Shown here: positions 10,601 through 22,029 of the stretch, in pieces
Position numbering within the stretch: the stretch's first letter is position 1
Layout of the letters: every line of letters begins with the position of its first letter
Source: Gymnopus androsaceus JB14
Lineage: Eukaryota > Basidiomycota > Agaricomycetes > Agaricales > Omphalotaceae
NCBI GenBank assembly: GCA_009733575.1
Contig: ML769542.1
Coordinates: 102,450 to 162,503, forward strand
Direction: 5' to 3'
Length of the DNA stretch: 60,054 bases
Made by a program: the position numbers and the translations under genes
Notes under the pieces: model-generated
The model's database searches: none
What the model saw: only the letters and a program-made list of their open reading frames with translations
What the model was told of the DNA's origin: nothing

Positions 10601-11247
10601 ATGATGTTTGTCGCTCTCGGTTTGACCATCATCACTCCCGTTCTTGGGCAAATCGCTGTCAACATTTCGAGCTGCTTCAGTACAGGAGTAGCAGCCTCAG
10701 GTTGCAGCAGTTTCATCGACACTTTCTGTGGATCTGGTGCCGTTATCCTGCCTGTAAGCGAGTCTCGAGTCAGTGTCATTGACAAGCTAATATTGCTATT
10801 AGGTCAGCTTATCGGATAGTTTCTCGCTCTGCTTCAATGCTCCTGCAGGATTTAAGTGTATGTAACACCTCTCTTATATAAGAGTCTGGAATAAAATGCT
10901 GAGAGAATTCTCCCTCCACTTCCTTTCTCTTCCGTTCTTTCGTTCTCCCCTTCTTCGTCGCGGTCCTTGTGTATTATCACCTCGAAACAGGCGACTTTAC
11001 AGCGCGGAACGCGCTCGGTACTGCTACGAATCCTGCTGCGGTGAACTGCGAAGATACTCTCAGCGCCATCGTTGAAGAGTGTCCTATGGTAAGTGACAAC
11101 AGTTTGGGTGACTCGGAAGTACATAAAAACAATGATTCATGTCATTAGGGCGGCGAAGGAAGCGTCCAACCTGGGGGCTCTTTTACATTTGCTCTTGATC
11201 CAAACGAAGGAAGCTGCGGTCCTGATGTTGTTACTGAGGGCTCGTAG
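10601..11247 (+). CDS. Small secreted eight-cysteine protein, 4 exons
   Basis: Not recognised by function. Exons 10601-10753, 10803-10857, 10991-11088 and 11149-11247 join in phase to a 134-residue protein. All introns have good ends (GTAAGC, GTATGT and GTAAGT donors). Residues 1-17 (MMFVALGLTIITPVLGQ) look like a signal peptide. The mature part has eight cysteines and motifs FNAPAGFKC, VNCEDTLSAIVEECP and FALDPNEGSC. This resembles a class of conserved secreted proteins of basidiomycetes without known role; the assignment to that class is from memory. An alternative upstream start at 10526 would add nine residues in front of the signal peptide and is less likely. Secretion and disulfide formation are inference. 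Confidence 0.6.
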
Positions 11248-12198
11248 AGAGAGAAGAGTCCGATATTCATGGTGGAGCTGTAGGTGTATGTGTAGAATTT
11301 TTTTTTGAATTGCGTACGAGAGCCTGAGGAAGAATGAGTACTACTGTGTAAACTACTGAATATTCGAATAAACGCTGACAATAAAACTGAAAAGCAATAA
11401 CACAGGTCAAAGTCATTCCATCCGGAATGGGTTAGTAGGCTCCGAAGTACACCAGCCAAAGCGAGAATCAAAGTCATTACCGATATGAGCATCCCGGAGA
11501 GGTTAAAGAACCAGGTGCAACAATCCCATTTCTTGTCCCACCTCGGGCTCTTCTCTAGCACCTCTCGATTTACTGCAGCATCTACTATCTTGTGAAACCC
11601 AAAAAGCTTTCGCCATCACACTCTCATTGGAACACTAATCTTAGACCGCCACGATTCTCTTGCTTTTCATCGAGTTGTTCGCCGCACTTATCAACTCGAC
11701 GTGATACCAGCTGAGCAACGATGGTACCCATTCATTCCCGAGTGAAGATGAATAGTCAAGAAACCATGTCCAGGTCCATCGAGTGCGCTTCCGACAGATG
11801 CAGACTCTGACGTCAATTTCGTGACTCGTCCTCGTCCTCTGAATAGCGCGAACGAGAGGCAAAATAAATAAAGCCGAATGGCTTTCCTGGACTGACGTTC
11901 TTCCGATCTTCGTAAAAGGTTTTGGGACAATTCTTCGCTGGAGGTTGAAGGGAAACGCCTTCGCTCGTCAGCAATGAGAAATGAGAAAAAAACTCGCATA
12001 AGGATCATTGCGACTCTTGACATATCTTGCAAGTAAATGAATCCTTAAAGTTCACCTATATAAGCAACTACTTACAATCGTACAACATTCTATGTCCCGT
12101 CTACGGTAGATATAACATTGTCATACATCAATAAATATTTTCCGTGAGTTCGAAAATAGGTTCAAATAAATTTCGCAGGTCTACTGTCCTGTCCGTGG
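11248..12198. other. No supported gene
   Basis: Minus-strand open frames at 11145-11561 (with a hydrophobic stretch near GMLISVMTLILALAG) and 11691-12032 have no recognisable domain, and the first is partly a shadow of the secreted-protein exons. Nothing here could be supported as a gene. Confidence 0.4.
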
Positions 12199-13914
12199 TC
12201 ATGTAAAGTCCATGAGAGCACCGTGATGAGCGTGTGGTACTTTCCACAGCCAGAAAGGTCCTTCGACGGAGGCGTCAGTATCGTACTGAAATTTTTGGGA
12301 CCAGTATACGCACCAACAGGATCACCTAAGGATAGCAGCGTTAAATAAGCTCATAATGTGCGACTCGTAGATATTATCACGAACCTTGATCATGCATCGA
12401 CGTACTCCAACTGCCAACAATTCCCGTTGCGCTAGCAAGACCGCCGATTTGTACTCCCTTTGAGCTAGGTAGGTATGATCCGGATATCAACAGTGCATCT
12501 CACCCTCCAAGAGAAGAAAAAAACAGACGACACACACCACCAAAGCGTACTCCCATTATGCACAGCACCCTGTATCAAATCATACTGCTATCAGACTTTA
12601 GAATTCCTTCAATAGAAACATGGGTCCCAACATAAGCACTGACAAAAGTCCATCTGGGCGTCCCATCGACACTAATCTGCACATTACCCCCGCTAACGCC
12701 TCGAGAGGTTCCAGAAAAATATAATACTGGGTACCGGGGGTTCAAGTTGGGACCTTCGCAGGAAGGCTTTTGAAAGCGCGATTCGCCTTTACTGATGAGA
12801 TGGAGTTTGACTTCGATTAGCCTGGTGGCTTCGCGGAAGCGGATGTCGTGGAAGAATAAAGGGTTGCGCGGACCTCCGGCGACATTGGAATACTATGGAA
12901 ATTTTGTGAGAAACGTATAAAGCTATTGGAATGATCTTTCAACGTACATTGAAAGCTATTGGTGAGAGACATCAGAACATCAACGTTTGGAGTGCAAAGA
13001 AAATGGCCACAAACCAAAAAGATCGCTAGAGGTGAGCGAACAACGTGAGTGTAATGTCGCAGAACATGATTTGAAACATACCGATAATCCATGAAACAAA
13101 CATATCTTCGCCAAGTTCCTTGAAATCTAGGGTCAGATCAAGAGACACTTGCGATGCAACATAGAAATCACCTTCAACTCCTGCTCAATCAGTATCACAG
13201 TACGGGCCAGGCGCCGAATAGGCCCTTGTGCTTTCCAATCCGAGAGGCGGAATAGTTGTCGCCCACAAGGGCGGGAGCTCCCGGAGGTTGATCAGTACCA
13301 CATTAGCCAGATGCTCGATGTGCAGCCAGTTGACAGAGCCATCATCCAGGAAAGAACCCCACTGATTTATAGGCTTATAGTTTCGTATATCGTAAACGAA
13401 ACATCGGCTCTGTATTCGACGTGCACTGAGAGCATTCTCAGTTTCCTCGTCGCCATGTATTTCATGAGTGAGGGAAATATGGGCCCTCAGAAGCGAATGC
13501 AGTTGAATCTCTGTCTGCAGAGGTGATGTATTGAGCATGTGAGTTTCTCGGAGCACTCGTTCAAGCCAGGAAAGGTTAAGAGAAGTAGAATCCGAAGCAG
13601 GGGGAGCCTGTTGTAATGCAGATACAAATGTTTCCAATGCTCGTCGTCGTTCCTGGACCAGCTCTTGGGGACTTTGAAGGCTCTGGCTGAGCTCTGGAGT
13701 TGACAATGGTAACTGGGAAATGGGAAATGGCGGAGGAGTGTCGGGGAGCCTGACTGGAGCTAGAAGGAGTTGGAGGAGGCATCAACTCTGAATCATCCAC
13801 AGAGGATGCAAGGTGAGCCTGGAGCGCCTCTAGGCGACGTTTCGTATCATCAACATCTGGGACTGGGCCAAATTTTGTTGATTTACGGTTACGAGTTTCA
13901 TACGAGTTGGACAT
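12199..13914 (-). pseudogene. F-box-family-like gene, probably decayed
   Basis: An intron-rich minus-strand gene whose C-terminal pieces resemble a large Agaricomycete F-box-protein family: SAPGPYCDTD then AGVEGDF (13185-13135), LYFSGTSRGVSGGNVQISVD (near 12715), VQIGGLASATGIVGSW (near 12450), GDPVG, and the terminal EGPFWLWKVPHAHHGALMDF (near 12230). The N terminus (13914-13700) is Ser/Pro-rich. Relatives read DWAGVEG, so the TGA between DTD and AGVEG looks like a TGG-to-TGA nonsense change, and a frame change is needed between GDPVG and GPFWLWKV. No F-box helix is obvious at the N terminus. F-box proteins recruit substrates to SCF ubiquitin ligases; whether this copy does is doubtful. Confidence 0.5.
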
Positions 13915-15763
13915 GAATGAAAGGTATATTTCGAACGACTGAAGATGGGATGTAAGAACAGAACCCGCAACGGCTACAGTATACGGCAGCCGGCCTTAGA
14001 TTATTAAGCTAAGCGAGCGCTTAACGGTCAGACCAAAAGCGCTGACCTGAGTCGCAGACGTTTCATTCATCAATTTATTGATCGACTTGATACTCTGCTT
14101 CTAGGAGACTAGGATATACCGCAAAGCACCTGGCCGGGTTGCTTGTTGGTGCTGGGTGCTCAGTGGGTGCTGGTGATGGAAGCAGCAGAGAAGCGGAGAA
14201 CAATTGGCACGAGTCATCTAGTTTGCTTTGCCACTTATTTGTTCAATTTGTTCGTTATGTTCGTTGATCTCAAGACAAGCAAAGACAAGCATTTCAGCCT
14301 TTCATGTAATATCAAATGACCCAAGTTGCCTGGTTCAACTATTTGCAAGATAATATCGCTATGGTTCCACTGGTATGCACGCATTCTCTCGAATAACTTT
14401 CAATTGCGCAACAGCTGTAGCCCGATGGCGGTCAGCTCGAGCCTTCTCGTTTTTTCTTCGGAATTTATTGAGTTCCCATATCACTCTCTTTGTTTATATC
14501 TTCTCAGTTTCTGTCCATTGCTCAACACGATTCTCTTCGATCAAGCAACCGATAATCCAACTCTTCGAAGGTTCCCTCCTCTCGTCCATTTGCTTTCCTT
14601 CCATCTCTCACTTCGATTCGCTTCCGTAACGCAACACGACGGCGAGGACGTCTCTCCCGAGTCTGTTGACCAATGACAATTGCCGCGGCCGAGGGTATCA
14701 ATGGATGCGTAGAGGGAGAATGGCTCGTCGTAGGAGGTTACTACGCGGGACTTGGCGTTCAATTTAACGATATGAGACAGTGCCGTTGTAGCGGTCTGGG
14801 GAGACAAGTAAATGGAACGATTATACGACTTGTACCAGGGTTATGATGAGACGCAGCCTTCGGTTTCTTGCTACTCTGGCTGAGCTCGAGGCTGACTGTA
14901 ACGGATGTTACTCTGCCAATCGTTTAACACTCAACAAACGCTCATTACTCATTTATTCACAGTCATCGTCACTCCTTACCCCTCGCTCCTTCCTTATTCG
15001 GTTTATATTCTATCTACTTATGGTAATAGGCTCTCGTTTGGTATATAAGGTAGACCGTTACTGTAAGTACGATAGGTCCTCTGGAATCAAAACTCCCCCA
15101 GTTTACAACGGTTCTTTCGAGCACCTCTTGTCCCCCATCTCTCGTGTGCCGTTACTGTGATTCTGTCACTCTAACGTTACACTGACGATAATGTATAAAT
15201 GAGGATTGGTATGTACGTCCTTTCCATTCTTTTCTTCGATACGAAACTTTCATTGCTCTGACCTAGTAATCCCAATTTTAATCCCGATGCGACTCATTTC
15301 GTCGAAATGTCGTAGGGCAGATCAAGCGTAGATGTTGAAATATGTATTGCGCATAGCTCACCAAAGAATTTTCAGTAACGCTAGGCTCCTACAGTAAATT
15401 CACATCGCACTTTGACCGATTCACCATTTTCGCTGTGGCGTTAAGGGTCAGTGTATGCATAAGGAGCACATACTTACAGCCGATTGTCGATTAGTAGCAT
15501 ACTTTTGGCGAAACGCTCTTTACTGATTTTATTTACAACCAAACAAAGCGACGTCTCGAGGCAGCCTAGCCTCAACGACAACTTGAAGTCCTGAGCTTCC
15601 TCAGCCTACCACCATTTAGGTCTTTTGTGACTTTCCCTGTTCTTAGTACATTCGCCTTCACTGCTGACTGTCATTCGGAAATGTGAAGTTTGCGAGCTTG
15701 ATTTTCGGTCAATGACGAAAGAGTGAAGATTTAGCTGGATGGATGTAACGTGAATTGCCCATA
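13915..15763. other. Intergenic, no supported gene
   Basis: Several short frames (14326-14676, 14541-14807, 14843-15160) show no domain and no consistent exon chain. One GTATGC...CAACAG intron-like segment (about 14373-14421) could indicate a small transcript, but the joined frame stops at once. Confidence 0.4.
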
Positions 15764-16255
15764 GCTACTCGGGAAAAATCTATTGGGAAACCCCCTTTCT
15801 AAGAGAAACCCCCCCTCCGAGAAACCCTGACTATTGAGGAACCCGGGTGCTGGCTCGGCTTAGTAACACCATCACCGGCCGGTGTGGTCTCTAATGACGT
15901 CGCGCAAGACCTTCAACCCTCAAGCTTTTACTTGGAATGGCGGGCCCTTAACCACTCTTTTTATCTTTGAACTAATGCTGATTTCTGTTGCCGCCCCTCA
16001 AAGCTTTGTAGCCAAATCAAGGCAGCGTACTGGTAGAATTGAATCCAAAGGTGCGTTTCGGTCCTAATGAAACAAGCTCTCTGAAATCTCAACGCCTTGG
16101 ACTCTCTCTGCGCCACACCTTCCTGACTATATCTTCCGCATATGTGTAGGCTGCCAAGCCCCTCTATGGCCAAAAATTTGTCAGTTAGCATCGTTAACTG
16201 TCACTCAGATTCCGAATTTTGGTTTCTGGGGATTGCTGTGTATGCTGTGTGCATC

Positions 16256-17310
16256 GGAAAAATCTATTCAGCAACCCCCTTTCTCTGAGAAACCCCGGGT
16301 TCCCTGGGAAACCCTCTCGAAAAAGTGACTTGAGGGTTTCTCTGATGACCGGCCGAAACAGGCGCCCACTGAGAAGTGCCCATGCGCAGACTTGAAAACC
16401 GTAGAGTAGAGGTTGACTAAAAGAATTGTTCATACAAACCACTATGTAAATAAATTTCAAAGTTTTTTAATATAAAGCTCAGGACCTCCAACGATCGGAT
16501 TCACAACTGCACAATGCAGCTTTGATCGGTCATCCAGCACCAAACGACTCGCAGTTGCGCACAAAGGGAGTCCACCACAGGGTGGAGGTGCAAAAAAAGG
16601 CGATTCGGGTATGCGAAACCTGAAGGAGCGGACGAAAACATGGAGCACGTCGGAACAGGGAGATACGCATGCTCATTGTCCTGTGCTTTATGGTTATTGA
16701 TATAAATGTATGTAGTTATAAAGCCAATCAGACGCGGAACAAAATTCCTTACCATGCTTACTTCCTAGGGGTGATGCACACAGCATACACAGCAATCCCC
16801 AGAAACCAAAATTCGGAATCTGAGTGACAGTTAACGATGCTAACTGACAAATTTTTGGCCATAGAGGGGCTTGGCAGCCTACACATATGCGGAAGATATA
16901 GTACAGGAAGGCGTGGCGCAGAGAGAGTCCAAGGCGTTGAGATTTCAGAGAGCTTGTTTCATTAGGACCGTTTCGGTGTTCTTCTACTTGACGCTGGTGA
17001 CAGCGTCAAGTAGAAGAACACCGAAACGCACCTTTGGATTCAATTCTACCAGTACGCTGCCTTGATTTGGCTACAAAGCTTTGAGGGGCGGCAACAGAAA
17101 TCAGCATTAGTTCAAAGATAAAAAGAGTGGTTAAGGGCCCGCCATTCCAAGTAAAAGCTTGAGGGTTGAAGGTCTTGCGCGATGTCATTAGAGACCACAC
17201 CGGCCGGTGATGGTGTTACTAAGCCGAGCCAGCACCCGGGTTCCTCAATAGTCAGGGTTTCTCGGAGGGGGGGTTTCTCTTAGAAAGGGGGTTTCCCAAT
17301 AGATTTTTCC
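16256..17310. mobile_element. Inner copy of the same transposon, opposite orientation
   Basis: Starts GGAAAAATC at 16256 and ends GATTTTTCC at 17310, flanked by GTGTGCATC on both sides (16247-16255 and 17311-17319). The uninterrupted target is preserved inside this inner copy itself (reverse complement near 16775: GTGTGCATCACCCCTAGG). This shows that the element jumped into the middle of a sister copy, turned around. Confidence 0.7.
16969..17028. repeat. Perfect 28-bp hairpin with 4-nt loop
   Basis: Arms 16969-16996 and 17001-17028 are exact reverse complements (core TTCTACTTGACGCTG), with loop GTGA. The sister element at 16040-16065 lacks it (it reads GCGTTTCGGTCCTAATG straight through), so the hairpin is an insertion or templated duplication specific to the inner copy. 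Confidence 0.7.
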
Positions 17311-18016
17311 GTGTGCATCACCCCTAGGAAGTAAGCATGGTAAGGAATTTCGTTCCGCGTCTGATTGGCTTTATAACTACATACATTTATATCAATAACC
17401 ATAAAGCACAGGACAATGAGCATGCGTATCTCCCTGTTCCGACGTGCTCCATGTTTTCGTCCGCTCCTTCAGGTTTCGCATACCCGAATCGCCTTTTTTG
17501 CACCTCCACCCTGTGGTGGACTCCCTTTGTGCGCAACTGCGAGTCGTTTGGTGCTGGATGACCGATCAAAGCTGCATTGTGCAGTTGTGAATCCGATCGT
17601 TGGAGGTCCTGAGCTTTATATTAAAAAACTTTGAAATTTATTTACATAGTGGTTTGTATGAACAATTCTTTTAGTCAACCTCTACTCTACGGTTTTCAAG
17701 TCTGCGCATGGGCGCTTCTCAGTGGGCGCCTGTTTCGGCCGGTCATCAGAGAAACCCTCAAGTCACTTTTTCGAGAGGGTTTCCCAGGGAACCCGGGGTT
17801 TCTCAGAGAAAGGGGGTTGCTGAATAGATTTTTCCGCTACTCGGACTCGGAGACATCTGTAGGGGGCGACGGAAAGCTATGTATATCAATTTTCAGGGTT
17901 GGGTGATGTTCATTAAGTTTACGATATCGTTATATATTTCCGCCTATGCTCCGATTCCCGTCCCAGTGCCCACCCAGACCACTCGCTGTTCTCCCCACCA
18001 CTAATTAAACCTCATA

Positions 18017-19594
18017 ATGTCAGGCCTTTCTGCAGCAGAGCACGCCCAGATTAATATTTCACTTGGAGGAGTGGTGAGTCTCTTTGAGGTGAATCTAAAT
18101 GTGAGGAATAATGGCAGTCAACAGGTTATCAGCAACTATCTTTCGGTTTGTCTCTAATCTCGCATGAATAATTGAATTGGGCTCAAGTTTATTACAGTAC
18201 CTAACGATGGGTGTGGTGCTTTCTTCCAGTCAGTGAACCTACTACATTGACCCTCATATCCACAGTACTTAAGTGAAGACTTTCACCAGCATGGACCTAT
18301 TTCTCAAAGTTCCCCACCGATCGATGGTGGTTCAAAGCCGTAGTTATTCTGTGTGTCAGCTTGTGTATTGGTGACACCGTCGCAGATGGTTAGTGTCATA
18401 ATCTGAGCTTCGAGCCTACTGATATTTTCGCAGGTATCTGGGTCTATGACTGGGCTGTCGCAAATTACGCGAGTGGGTCTCGGGAGCCATTCTATTGGCA
18501 ACTTATTAACTACCTATGCTCTTCAGATCCCGCCGCATTAGCGTTCCATTGGGCGCTCCCAGCCGAACCTTTCTTGTCGTGAGATAGCTGCTGCATTTAT
18601 TGCGCTATCACTAATGATTAACTGATTACTACTTGCAGTTCAACCTGTGCTCTCATTGTGCAGCTCTTCTATGCATGGCGCCTTTGGGTAATGTCCATGA
18701 GAATGAATTGGATTTTGCCTATAGCAGTAGGATCTCTCTCCATATTGGGCTGGTGTAGGAGGTTTCGCTTCTCATCATCTAACTAACGCATAAATATCCT
18801 TGAACCTTCGCAGGTATGATTTTCCGAATAGTAGTCAGTGTAGCAATGGCACCCAACCTGATGCAGTCCGAATTCGCCTTCCTCCTGTAAGTGCAGAATT
18901 TGCATTTATTTGTACTAGCTTAACCGCTGTTCGGTCGTCAGACCTGAGTGCTACGTATGGCTAGGGGCTTCCGCGTAAGCTGTTCTCGGCTAAATCTACA
19001 AGGACTGAGGCTAAATCTTCGATAGAGGCGCGGATGTTTTGATCACGAGCTCGATGATTTACTATCTTGACCTCCGTTTCCGAGTTGAGTCACAACAAAA
19101 TAAAATCAGTTATCTTGCCCCTCGGTACGTCGTTTAGAACATCCGTCGGGCTCGTCGGGCGTCTCTGCTGACTTTCCTTTTCATCAGACGCTTCCGTCGA
19201 ATCATTGTCCGCACCCTGGAATGCAACCTTCTGTCCCTTCTCGCTCAAGCCATTGTTATTGGCCTGTTAAGCCAGATTAGCGTCGGATTATACTTTCGTA
19301 AGTTGAGTCCATCCTCAAGTTGAATGCCACTATTTGACTTCATCTTGCTTTGGTACTAGTCATTCCGGAGAAGACGCTTGCCAAAGTTTATACATTCTCT
19401 CTACTTCTTTACTGTACGTTTATCCTCTCTTCATTTTCTTTTTTATCTCCTCAACGTGACTATTTCCTCTTATCCTCGCAGTGAACAGTCGTCCAACTGA
19501 CAATGACCGTGGGTCCACCAAAAAGAGCCTCTCTCCATACGGAGGAGGAGACGTGGAGTTTAGTTCTTACATAAGTTTCGAAACGTTGTCATAG
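18017..19594 (+). CDS. DUF6534-family multi-pass membrane protein
   Basis: Thirteen exons: 18017-18073, 18125-18145, 18198-18228, 18290-18388, 18434-18472, 18527-18578, 18639-18754, 18814-18886, 18942-18974, 19026-19124, 19188-19297, 19360-19413, 19482-19594. All phases close on a 298-residue protein with about seven hydrophobic segments. Family marks: YLTMGVVLSSTWTYFSKFPT, RWWFKAVVILCV, WVYDWAVANYANPAALA, STCALIVQLFYAWRLW, NKISYLAPRRFRR and LLAQAIVIGLLSQISVGLYF. It is likely in the plasma or an internal membrane; function is unknown. The last residues SSYISFETLS lie in a segment repeated downstream, where the stop TAG is TGG, so the C terminus may have been set by a recent change. Confidence 0.8.
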
Positions 19595-20720
19595 ATTCTT
19601 CCACCCGTTCTTGTACAAGAATATTTGCGATGTGGCCCTGCCTACACTTTCACTTTCCGAAAGAAATCGGCTACCTTTGACCAGACCCCATCCTATGAGC
19701 TTTCATCAGCTCGTGATTGTCCTCGCAAAGCCGTTTTTCAGAAGCAGTCTGCTTCTGCTCTGAAGAACACTGCGATATATGGCTCCAACGACACGATACG
19801 ATCATTCACGTTTCAGTCCTCTTCCAACACTCTTCATGAAGCATTTTGTAGTACTATTCCTCCCGAACTCCAGTCTATCAAAGAGTTTTGCCTCAGATCT
19901 CCGTTTCCGCTGAAGAATAACCGTTCGAATTTATTCTTGGTCGTGCGCTCACGCTTAAGGCACTACTTTTGATTCGCATAGGTTTCTTATGTGGATCTTT
20001 ATTGATTCGTCTTTGCGCGACGGAATCTCCACGTAAGTGAAGCATTTGTGTTGGTTTTTCCATCCTGACCTTGACCTGACCCATCTCGAGTATGTGCTAG
20101 ACAGCAACACGTCAAATCCTCTGGTGTATTCGGTTTCTTCGTCTTGCTCACCTTGCTGAATACTAACCTTGCATTATCAGGATCTTGGGGCCGTCTACAC
20201 AGAGGATCATGGAAACGCTTCCGCATCTTGTGCACCTCAAACTACATGTACAAACAAGGCCTCTGATACCTGTAAAGACAGCGGAGGCATGGTATAGAAA
20301 CCTACGGGAGAATCGTAGTCGAGCCATTGCAGCTGCAATATCATACTGTTCCGGTTAGATATTCATTCAGGTTTACGAGTATCAAATTAAAGGCATAATC
20401 CAAGCTATTTTATTGCTTTCTCGCGCGCTCCGCCCACGGTACTGGCCGAGTATACACATCCTAATTTACACCTTTGTACTGAAGTACAGAGTTTGTCTGC
20501 GTATCGTAGAGACTGACCAGGTATCTCCTGAATTCTGGGAAATACCGTGGCCACAGACTTGCCACCCTTATTGGCGAAAGACGCTGTATTCAGGTTAGTC
20601 ACTGGATTGGTATGTAGTGTTAAGAATTATAGGAGCGTCCGAGCCCTTTGAGTCAGACATCGGTTTCAACTTGTCTATGTGTACTGTTGGTGTACTGGAA
20701 GGATAGTTTTAATATTATAT
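19595..20720 (+). pseudogene. Duplicated gene-fragment mosaic, segment A (LRR/F-box-like)
   Basis: Downstream of the DUF6534 stop, the same frame continues as ILPPVLVQEYLRCGPAYTF. Further on come pieces of an F-box/LRR-like protein: LTHLEYVLDSNTS (about 20075), METLPHLVHLKLHVQTRPL (about 20208-20262) and AEAWYRNLREN (about 20285). The pieces are out of frame with each other. The whole stretch is repeated at 21055-21960, and 20080-20270 is repeated inverted at 22085-22290. It is best read as remnants from local duplication. Confidence 0.5.
20505..20715 (+). repeat. Dispersed repeat, shared with 23975-24210
   Basis: The block around GAAAGACGCTGTATTCAGG and GAGTCAGACATCGGTTTCAA recurs with moderate divergence at 23975-24210 (GAAAGACGCCGTAGTCAGG, GAGTCACACATCGGCTTCAA). 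It is part of the same duplicated gene-fragment mosaic. Confidence 0.5.
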
Positions 20721-21054
20721 TTGTGATCCTGCTTTTTCCTAGCCCTCTTATATGTGCTTAAATCTACCTGTTTCTGAGAGCTCAAGCTTTTTAGGGTCGC
20801 GAGGTACTGCTTTGCCCTTTGCCGGCGGCAGTCAGTCACGGCCCGATCCAAGCCGGATCTCTCGCTTTCTTGACGACCACAACTTTGGTATTTTTCAACT
20901 TCCAGGTAAGTTCACGGTCCTCATTTTCGATTTAAAAATGCTCCTCGCGCTATATCAGCCATGAATCAAGTCTGTGGCTTCAACGTCTTACCGAATGAAC
21001 CTGGAATGAATTAAGTCAGTCTAATCGCAGAAGAATTCCTCGAGGACACTGGTA

Positions 21055-21960
21055 GCTCTTACACAAGTTTCGAAACGCTGTCATGGGCTCTTCCACCCGT
21101 TCTTGTACAAGAGTGTTTGCGATGTGGCCCAGCCTATACTCTCACTTTCCGAAAGCAGACGACTACCTTTTGACCGAAACTCATCCTTCTGTACTATTCC
21201 TCCCGCCCTCAAGTCTATCAAAGAGCTTTCCTCAGATCTCCGTTTTCGCTGAAGAGCAACCGTTCGAATTGTTATCTGCAGGATTCCTTAGATCTTCATT
21301 AATTCGTCTGGAAATGGTTCTTTTCTTGACGGAATCTCCACGTAAGTGAGGCACATGTATTGATTTTTCCATCAAATTAAAGCAATTCTACTAGCTGATT
21401 ACCTTACGCTGCCCAAGCCCTTGAAACCGCTCCCTGTGTCATATTCTAAGTTGGGACGACTTTCACTCCGACTCCCCGGACGCTCATCGGCTGTACAGAC
21501 AAAGGAGGCATGGTATAGAAACCTACGGGCATAGTCGAGCCATGCCAGTGCAGCTGCAATATCATACAGGGTTTTGCATAATTCTGTGCCCTTCGAGTTT
21601 GACGCAACTGTTTATTTGTATGTATTAAAAGACCTAGCCCAGGCCCAGCTACCGTGACAACCTATTCATTCTTAATCTCCGAGAGCTCCTCATGACTCCG
21701 AGCGATGCATTCTCGTAACTTACGGAAGAAATGTATTGAAAAATTCTGTAAGCGCCCTTAGGCGCCCTAAAAAACCAAATACAAATAAAGAGGTGCCTCA
21801 AACTCGAAGGGCACAGAATTATGCAAAACCCTGTACTGTTCCAACTTCAACTGGATATTCATTCAGGTTTACGGATATCAAGGCACGATTTTGATGCTTT
21901 CTCGCGCGCTCCACCCACGGTACTGGCCGAGTGTATAATACCCATTGTCGGGACAGATGA
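21055..21960 (+). pseudogene. Duplicated gene-fragment mosaic, segment B
   Basis: Second copy of the segment downstream of the DUF6534 gene. It starts with SSYTSFETLSWALPPVLVQE (21057-21116), where the first copy has a stop in place of W, and continues through CLRCGPAYTLTFRK. The 3' part matches 20285-20460 but is interrupted by a 267-bp MITE at 21567. No intact reading frame remains. Confidence 0.5.
21567..21833. mobile_element. 267-bp MITE with 36-bp perfect inverted repeats and TA duplication
   Basis: Starts CAGGGTTTTGCATAATTCTG and ends with its exact complement; the perfect inverted repeat is 36 bp long. The target TA is duplicated (21565-21566 and 21834-21835). The sister segment near 20345 still has the empty site (ATCATACTGTTCC), which fixes both borders. 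TA duplication points to mobilisation by a Tc1/mariner-type transposase. No coding capacity. Confidence 0.85.
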
Positions 21961-22029
21961 AGGACTTCTGACTTTGTTTTCAATATGCAGGCATCTACTG
22001 GATTTATCTTATAGCTGTGTGCGGCTCTA

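Larger units (their letters stand above)
15772..17835. mobile_element. Outer inverted-repeat transposon, interrupted by a copy of itself
   Basis: Ends GGAAAAATCTATT (15772) and AATAGATTTTTCC (17835), flanked by the direct repeat GCTACTCG (15764-15771 and 17836-17843). Removing the inner copy (16256-17310 plus one target repeat) leaves about 1.0 kb. The ends carry clustered GAAACCC repeats. No transposase is encoded; open frames in the arms are duplicated non-coding frames. An 8-bp target duplication fits hAT-like elements, but the superfamily is not settled. Confidence 0.7.

Noticed and set aside
10601..10865. Two-exon 71-residue version of the small secreted protein (ending KCM)
   Set aside because: Using the GTATGT donor at 10858 instead of the stop joins two further exons in frame with family-like motifs; the short version is just read-through into the intron.
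10526..11247. Hydrophobin gene
   Set aside because: The small secreted protein lacks the Cys-Cys doublets and spacing of hydrophobins.
15882..17906. Repeated open frames of 61-91 residues (for example MWSLMTSRKTFNPQAFTWNG and MKFIYIVVCMNNSFSQPLLY)
   Set aside because: They are mirrored copies caused by the nested inverted elements, without domain or codon bias; duplicated non-coding frames.
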